Source: CAYSPU01 sp964432995
GTDB taxonomy: Bacteria; Verrucomicrobiota; Verrucomicrobiia; Limisphaerales; JAHDYP01
Assembly: GCA_964432995.1 (NCBI GenBank)
Contig: CAYSPU010000111.1
Span: forward strand, 1-18,101
Direction: 5' to 3'
DNA: 18,101 nt
This document shows, in pieces, positions 14,046 to 18,101 of this stretch (position 1 is the stretch's first letter; the number at the start of each line of letters is the position of its first letter). Below the pieces are notes generated by a model that had not been told where the DNA came from, did not search any database, and saw only the letters and a list, made by a program, of their open reading frames with translations. Both the position numbers and the translations under genes were made by a program.

Positions 14046-14124
14046 AAGCCTACTCATGTGCCTGTGTTCTGGGATCCGCCGAATCGTGGGTAGAAGGCGG
14101 GTGCAGGGTACGGGCAGAAGTGAG

Positions 14125-14664
14125 ATGCGGCAAATGAAGAGAATGCAGCGGTATGCGGGTCTGGTCGTAGCCGTTCTGGCGGTTGGGGGGGCGTTGCAGG
14201 CCCAGAGCGGTGACACAAATCAGACATCGCTGACCGATTCGTCGGACCGGAAGGGGCAGGTGGTAATGCCCCTGGAACCCGCCACCACGGATGCGGGGGC
14301 GGGCGCTGGACCAATCAGCGGCACCGTGACGCGGTTGCAGGACATCCCGCAGCAGGTTCAAGAGCGGTTGCAGCAGTTCGAGTTGATGCGGGAAGCTTAC
14401 CTGAAACAGCAGAACGAACTGCTGCGCCAGCTCAAGGGCGCGAACGACGAGCAACGCGAACTGATCCGCGAGAAGCTCCGTGATCAACGGCAGCGCTGGC
14501 TGGATCAGTCCCGGCTCTTCCGCGAACAAGCGCGCGAACGCCTGGCCGAGTTGAAGGAGAAGCTCCTTCGGCATCAGGATGTATTGGATGCCGCTCGGGA
14601 ACGGGCTCGCGAGCAGTTGAACGGCGCGGAGGAACGTGTCCGAGAACGCCGGGGAACCGACTGA
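14125..14664 (+). CDS. Exported coiled-coil protein, function unknown
   Basis: A 179-residue protein with a signal peptide (basic start, hydrophobic YAGLVVAVLAVGGALQA, likely cleavage after residue 26). A disordered Thr/Ser/Ala/Gly linker (27-68) follows, then an almost continuous helical segment about 70-175 rich in Gln, Glu, Arg and Leu with heptad spacing, as in LRQLKGANDEQRELIREKL. No cysteine is present, so it is not a lipoprotein. I recognise no family; it looks like a periplasmic coiled coil, broadly reminiscent of Skp- or CpxP/Spy-like helical proteins in composition but without their motifs. In-frame ATGs at 14125, 14134 and 14143 are all compatible with the signal peptide; the first is used. 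It is the first gene after the predicted sigma-54 promoter. Confidence 0.65.
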   Translation: MRQMKRMQRYAGLVVAVLAVGGALQAQSGDTNQTSLTDSSDRKGQVVMPLEPATTDAGAGAGPISGTVTRLQDIPQQVQERLQQFELMREAYLKQQNELLRQLKGANDEQRELIREKLRDQRQRWLDQSRLFREQARERLAELKEKLLRHQDVLDAARERAREQLNGAEERVRERRGTD

Positions 14665-14697
14665 TCGGTTCGGGCTGCCTCTTCTGCCGGGTCGTGA

Positions 14698-14729
14698 GCG
14701 GCCAGGCGCTTGCAAGCGCGCCTGGCCGC
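14698..14729 (+). repeat. Strong intercistronic hairpin (12-bp perfect stem)
   Basis: GCGGCCAGGCGC (14698-14709) and GCGCCTGGCCGC (14718-14729) are perfect complements around an 8-base loop. The hairpin lies 33 bases after the coiled-coil gene and is followed by ATGCTAT and a run of eight Gs (14737-14744), not Ts. It is more likely a 3' stabiliser, partial terminator or processing site than a classical intrinsic terminator. Confidence 0.6.
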
Positions 14730-14786
14730 ATGCTATGGGGGGGGCGGCGGTTTGGGGGCCGGGCCGGATTCCTCACTGCCGGCACG

Positions 14787-15917
14787 ATGTGTTGCATACC
14801 TCGACGATGGGCGGCGGCGATCCTGGCGCTTCTCCTTGCTGGTCCCCAGCAGGCGCTTCCGGGAACAGAACCGCCGGAGGAAATCGCCCCGGCCCGCATG
14901 CGAAGCTGGGACGCAACGGTCACTTGCCGCGCCCGCGCCGGTTACAAGGACAATGTGTTGCTGTCCGGTTACTCCCCCGAGGGCGCGCCCTTTGTCGGCG
15001 GCTCCGCCGAAGGGATCTTCACCAAAGTCTGGCCCGGCGGAAGCCTGTTCGAGGCGTTTGGCAGTTTCGAGGATCGGGAATTCCTCGATCTGGAGGATGT
15101 GGACCGCGAGCAGAGCGGCCTGGCGCTGGTTCAAGGAACGCACGCGTGGTCTTCTGAGTGGCGAACGGGCGAAGGCCTCGAATACGTCTACCTCAATCAG
15201 GTGATCGACGTTTCGGCGACCGAAGCGGAGCTGACCCGGGCGCTCATCGAAGGGCACCTGCTGACAGGGCGGCTTTGGGCGGGCCGCAAAGTCGGGCCCG
15301 GCGACCTGCAGTTGACGGTGCAGGGAACCCGACAGTGGTACGTCGAGACCCTGGATGATTCCTGGGAGCTGGCGCCGAAACTAAGCTACGAAGCGCGCGC
15401 GGGGGATCGAATCCGGCTGACCTTCGATTATGGCTTCACCTATGATTGGCACGACGAAGACCCTCTGCGGGCGGCCGACGGCACCCCGCTGCCGGGCACA
15501 GATCGCGAGACGCAGCGCCAGGACCTGGGTTTCAGCGCGAGAACGCACTTCGGGAAGGCGAGACAATGGCGGCTGACCTTCCGCGCCGGGGGTCGGGTCA
15601 ATCGCGATGCGGGGAGCGGTTATTACGATTATCAGCGGGCCCTGGGCGCGCTCCGTCTCCGCTACCGGCACGCCGGATGGGAATTCGAAGGCGGGATCAA
15701 ATGCCTCCACTACCAATACGAAGTGCAGACGGCCGCCGCCGATGCCGACGACCTCCGGCGACGCACCGAGGTGCTGGGGGAGTTCCGCGCCCAGCGGACA
15801 CTCTGGAAAACGCTGGTGGCGTTTGTCGATTACTCCTATGAACAGACCCTCGCCAACCGGGCCGGGGATGACTACGACGTGAATACGATCAGCGGCGGGG
15901 TGGAATGGACATTCTAA
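14787..15917 (+). CDS. Outer-membrane beta-barrel protein (BBP2-like), function unknown
   Basis: A 376-residue exported protein. MCCIPRRWAAAILALLLAGP with likely cleavage about residue 23 forms the signal peptide. The mature part has many amphipathic strands of alternating aromatic/hydrophobic and charged residues (LEYVYLNQVIDVSA, IRLTFDYGFTYDWHDED, ALGALRLRYRHAGWEFEGG, TLVAFVDYSYEQT) and ends in GGVEWTF with a terminal Phe, as expected for an outer-membrane barrel. The early RAGYKDNVLLS resembles the GYxDNV start of beta-barrel porin-2 proteins found at exopolysaccharide loci; that link is tentative. ATG 14787 is chosen for the signal peptide; ATG 14730 in the same frame would put the G8 tract inside the gene. 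No Shine-Dalgarno site is clear. It sits between the coiled-coil and kinase genes. Confidence 0.7.
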   Translation: MCCIPRRWAAAILALLLAGPQQALPGTEPPEEIAPARMRSWDATVTCRARAGYKDNVLLSGYSPEGAPFVGGSAEGIFTKVWPGGSLFEAFGSFEDREFLDLEDVDREQSGLALVQGTHAWSSEWRTGEGLEYVYLNQVIDVSATEAELTRALIEGHLLTGRLWAGRKVGPGDLQLTVQGTRQWYVETLDDSWELAPKLSYEARAGDRIRLTFDYGFTYDWHDEDPLRAADGTPLPGTDRETQRQDLGFSARTHFGKARQWRLTFRAGGRVNRDAGSGYYDYQRALGALRLRYRHAGWEFEGGIKCLHYQYEVQTAAADADDLRRRTEVLGEFRAQRTLWKTLVAFVDYSYEQTLANRAGDDYDVNTISGGVEWTF

Positions 15918-15932
15918 GCCAATCCCGGGCCG

Positions 15933-15959
15933 GGAGCGCGGGGTTTGCGCCCGCCCTCC
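15933..15959 (+). repeat. Intercistronic hairpin before the kinase gene
   Basis: GGAG-C-GCGGG (15933-15942) pairs with CCCGC-C-CTCC (15950-15959) with a single C/C mismatch and a 7-base loop. It lies between the beta-barrel stop codon and the kinase start, with no T-tract after it. It could lower or uncouple expression of the kinase relative to the envelope proteins. Confidence 0.4.
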
Positions 15960-15986
15960 GGAAACGGCACAGTGAGTGACGGCACC

Positions 15987-17429
15987 ATGAACGTCACGAT
16001 GACCAATGGCACGCGCATCGAGGAGCTGACGCGGCGGCTGCGGCGGGGGCCGTGGGTGTCGACGGCGCTCGCGCTGGGGGTGCTGCTGGTCACGGTCGTG
16101 CTCACCACACTCCAGGTGCGCGGCCGGATTCGCGGGCAGATCACGCAGCGGGACGCCGGCGTGCTCCAGGCCGTGCTCGTCCTCCAAATGGACGCCCTGG
16201 CCGCGGAACTCGACGCACCCACGCCGGTCGACCCTGCGGAACAAATGCGCGTGGTCTTGACCGCCTCCCGGCTCCGCGGCGTGCTCGGCATCCGCTTGCT
16301 CGACGCCGACGGCCGCTTCATCGAAGCACTGCCACCCGTGCTGCGGGAGCAGGACCTCGCCGCCGATGTTGTCGCCCGGGCGCGTCGCCTCGAACCGACC
16401 AGCCGGTTCTTCGCCAAGGTCGCACCGGCCGAGGTGTTCTACCCGAGCCGCCACGAGGAACTGGACGAACGCGCGATCCCGATGCTGGTTCTGACCTTGC
16501 CGCTGCACACCTCGGCCCATCCCCGGTTGCTGGGGATCGCCCAGTTCGTCCTCGAGGGCCACACGCTCTCCAATGAGTTTCGCCGGCTGGACCGACACCT
16601 TCTGATCCAGACGTTCTGTATCTTCGCGGTAACCGGTCTGGTTCTGGTGGCCGGATCCCTCTGGGCCTTCCGCCGGCTGCGCCTCGCCCACCGCCAACTG
16701 GCCGACCGCACGTCCGACCTCATCGCCGCCAACCAGGAACTGGCGCTGGCCGCCCGGACCACGGCCCTGGGCGCGGTGACGTCGCACCTCATCCACGGCC
16801 TCAAGAGCCCGCTGGCCGGCCTGCGCACCTTCGTCGAACGCCAAGCTGCGGAGCCCGTCGGAGACTCCGACGCCGGCTGGAAGGAGGCCGCCGCTTCAAC
16901 GCGCCGCATGCAGGCCCTGATCCAGGAAGTGGTCAATGTCCTGCAGGAAGACGATGTCGGCACCCGCTACCAGGTCCCGGCCGGCGATCTCGCGGACATC
17001 GTGGAGCGCCGCGTGCTGCCATTGGCGCAGGGCCGGGGCGTCGCCTGGCAGGCGCACGCCAACACCCGGGCCCACCTCGGAAACCGAACGGCAAACCTGG
17101 CCGTGCTCATTCTGGTCAACCTCGCCGAGAACGCCGTCCAGGCCACCCCGCCCGGCGGGCGCGTGTCCCTGTCCATCCGCGACGACCAACAACTCCTCCG
17201 TGTCCAGGTCGAAGACCAGGGGAGGGGATTCGCCGGCGCTCCTCCCGACACCGTGTTCCGCACGCGGCGCTCAACCAAGGAAGGCGGCTCCGGCATCGGC
17301 CTGGCGATCAGCAAGCAATTGGCGAATCACCTGGGCGCCACCCTCGAACTCCTCCGGTCCACGGAGACGGGCAGTTGCTTCGAGCTTTGCCTGCCCCTGG
17401 AGGAACAGGCGCCAAAGACGAAGCCGTGA
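15987..17429 (+). CDS. Membrane sensor histidine kinase
   Basis: A 480-residue protein with transmembrane segments at about 23-43 and 205-228 enclosing a roughly 160-residue extracytoplasmic domain. That domain has Cache-like features (VLGIRLLDADGRFIEALPP and, before TM2, LLGIAQFVLEG). After TM2 comes a helical linker and the dimerisation region SHLIHGLKSPLAGLR, placing the phospho-acceptor at His270. The catalytic domain follows with N box LVNLAENAVQA (Asn382), G1 EDQGRGF (Asp410) and G2 GGSGIGLAIS (433-442). The usual acidic residue after His is Gly here. ATG 15987 is used; GTG 15972, which has GGAA eight bases upstream, is equally possible. It is 69 bases after the beta-barrel gene, and by position its partner is the response regulator at 12490. 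Confidence 0.92.
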   Translation: MNVTMTNGTRIEELTRRLRRGPWVSTALALGVLLVTVVLTTLQVRGRIRGQITQRDAGVLQAVLVLQMDALAAELDAPTPVDPAEQMRVVLTASRLRGVLGIRLLDADGRFIEALPPVLREQDLAADVVARARRLEPTSRFFAKVAPAEVFYPSRHEELDERAIPMLVLTLPLHTSAHPRLLGIAQFVLEGHTLSNEFRRLDRHLLIQTFCIFAVTGLVLVAGSLWAFRRLRLAHRQLADRTSDLIAANQELALAARTTALGAVTSHLIHGLKSPLAGLRTFVERQAAEPVGDSDAGWKEAAASTRRMQALIQEVVNVLQEDDVGTRYQVPAGDLADIVERRVLPLAQGRGVAWQAHANTRAHLGNRTANLAVLILVNLAENAVQATPPGGRVSLSIRDDQQLLRVQVEDQGRGFAGAPPDTVFRTRRSTKEGGSGIGLAISKQLANHLGATLELLRSTETGSCFELCLPLEEQAPKTKP

Positions 17430-17491
17430 ACCGCAATGCCCCGCCGGCGGCGGCACGATGCTCCACTGGCGCCCTCGCACCGGCTTCGCCC

Positions 17492-17519
17492 TTGCCCGAG
17501 CCCGGGTCGGCCCTATAAT
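17492..17519 (+). promoter_or_regulatory. Predicted promoter of serS, implying a leaderless mRNA
   Basis: A perfect TATAAT lies at 17514-17519. TTGCCC at 17492-17497 is a fair -35 box with a 16-base spacer. Start-site spacing of about seven bases puts initiation at or within a base or two of the GTG start codon at 17526. No Shine-Dalgarno site can exist in such a transcript, and none is seen in the DNA. Confidence 0.55.
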
Positions 17520-17525
17520 GCGCCC

Positions 17526-18101
17526 GTGCTCGACATCAAAGTGATTCGCGAACGGCCCGACGCGGTGCGGGAGCGCCTGGCAGCGCGCGGGGCAGGGGAC
17601 GAGGTTCGAGTGGAGGAGGTGCTGGCCCTGGATGAAAAACGGCGCAAGGTCCTGGCCGATGTCGAGGCTCTCAAATCCCAGAGGAACCGGGCGTCGAAGG
17701 AAATCGGCGCCTTGATGGGGCAGAAGAAACTCGCCGAGGCCGAAGCCCGCAAGACCGAAACGCGCCAACTCGGCGAACGAATCGCCGAACTCGACCGGGC
17801 CGTGAACGAGATCGAGTCCGCGCGCGGGGAAATCCTGCTCCGGATTCCGAACACCCCGCACGCGACGGTCCCGACCGGGCAGAGCGCGGCCGACAACCCG
17901 GTGGTGCGCCGGCACGGCGAACCACGGGCCTACCCCTTCACGCCCAAGACCCACACCGAACTGTGCGAGTCGCTGGGACTCGTCGATTTCGCCCGCGGCG
18001 CCAAACTGTCCGGCAGCGGCTTCCTCCTCTACACGGGCGCGGGCGCCCGGCTCGAACGCGCTCTCATCCAGTTCCTGCTCGATCTGCACACCCGCGAGCA
18101 C
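17526..18101 (+). CDS. serS: Seryl-tRNA synthetase, N-terminal part, 3' truncated by window
   Basis: The frame is open from GTG 17526 to the last base, giving the first 192 residues. It starts VLDIKVIRERPDAVRERLAA, typical of SerS. It continues with the long antiparallel coiled-coil arm (about 28-100, rich in Lys, Arg, Glu and Leu) that grips the long variable arm of tRNA-Ser. Then comes LLRIPNTPHATVPTGQSAAD, the family's hinge, and the start of the class II catalytic core (TPKTHTELCESLGLVDFARG, GSGFLLYTG). The enzyme charges tRNA-Ser and supplies Ser-tRNA for selenocysteine synthesis where that exists. An ATG at 17518 is out of frame, so GTG is the only sensible start. It has its own promoter, 96 bases after the kinase gene. 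Confidence 0.95.
   Translation, partial: MLDIKVIRERPDAVRERLAARGAGDEVRVEEVLALDEKRRKVLADVEALKSQRNRASKEIGALMGQKKLAEAEARKTETRQLGERIAELDRAVNEIESARGEILLRIPNTPHATVPTGQSAADNPVVRRHGEPRAYPFTPKTHTELCESLGLVDFARGAKLSGSGFLLYTGAGARLERALIQFLLDLHTREH

Noticed and set aside
14029..14124. A longer N-terminus for the coiled-coil protein, starting at 14029
   Set aside because: It would overlap the predicted -24/-12 promoter and put about 32 unconserved-looking residues before a normal signal peptide. The ATG cluster at 14125-14143 fits better.
14694..14786. A longer N-terminus for the beta-barrel protein from 14694 or 14730
   Set aside because: The extension would translate the hairpin and G tract and bury the signal peptide behind Gly/Arg-rich residues. 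It is kept only as an alternative in case of G-tract switching.
17430..17525. An intrinsic terminator after the kinase gene
   Set aside because: There is a short GC palindrome (CCGCCGGCGG) but no stable longer stem and no T-tract, so termination here cannot be supported from sequence.
1..18101. CRISPR arrays, insertion sequences, prophage or integrase genes, toxin-antitoxin pairs
   Set aside because: No regularly spaced repeats, terminal inverted repeats, transposase or integrase motifs, or small paired genes were found. The window looks like ordinary chromosome with one distinctive regulatory cluster.

Overview
The window is about 18 kb of GC-rich bacterial DNA, densely coded, with every gap between genes under 300 bases. 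Gene content and protein style suggest a Verrucomicrobiota-type organism (PVC superphylum). The clues are an exported FAD-dependent oxidoreductase of the kind common in that group, a very proline-rich IF-2 linker, secreted beta-barrel proteins and few Shine-Dalgarno sites. This is inference; there is no rRNA in the window to settle it.

Region 1 (1-2082, + strand) holds housekeeping genes: the 3' end of glutamine-dependent NAD+ synthetase, glutamate-1-semialdehyde aminomutase (hemL) and the YqgF/RuvX nuclease. Region 2 (2120-3233, - strand) holds a short HPF/RaiA-like ribosome-hibernation protein and a small exported beta-barrel protein; it converges on ruvX across a hairpin. Region 3 (3306-10323, - strand) is the conserved translation and RNA cluster, transcribed nusA > infB > rbfA > nrnA > truB > ribF. 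Start and stop codons overlap at rbfA/nrnA (ATGA) and nrnA/truB (TAATG). rimP, the usual first gene, is absent. In front of nusA are a good sigma-70-type promoter and, between promoter and gene, an intrinsic-terminator-like hairpin that could be a NusA-sensitive attenuator. Region 4 (10557-12239, - strand) is a single exported FAD oxidoreductase, divergent from region 5.

Region 5 (12490-17429, + strand) is the most distinctive part. A sigma-54-type response regulator with a GAFTDA loop is followed by an exported coiled-coil protein, a larger outer-membrane beta-barrel protein and a membrane histidine kinase. A good -24/-12 promoter match lies between the regulator and the coiled-coil gene, with two imperfect inverted repeats upstream of it. 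The arrangement suggests a self-contained envelope-sensing circuit: the kinase phosphorylates the regulator, which switches on the envelope proteins and the kinase itself. Each following junction carries an intercistronic hairpin. Region 6 (17526-18101, + strand) is the 5' part of serS, whose perfect TATAAT box lies so close to the GTG start that the mRNA is predicted to be leaderless.

No tRNA, rRNA, CRISPR array, insertion sequence or phage gene was recognised.
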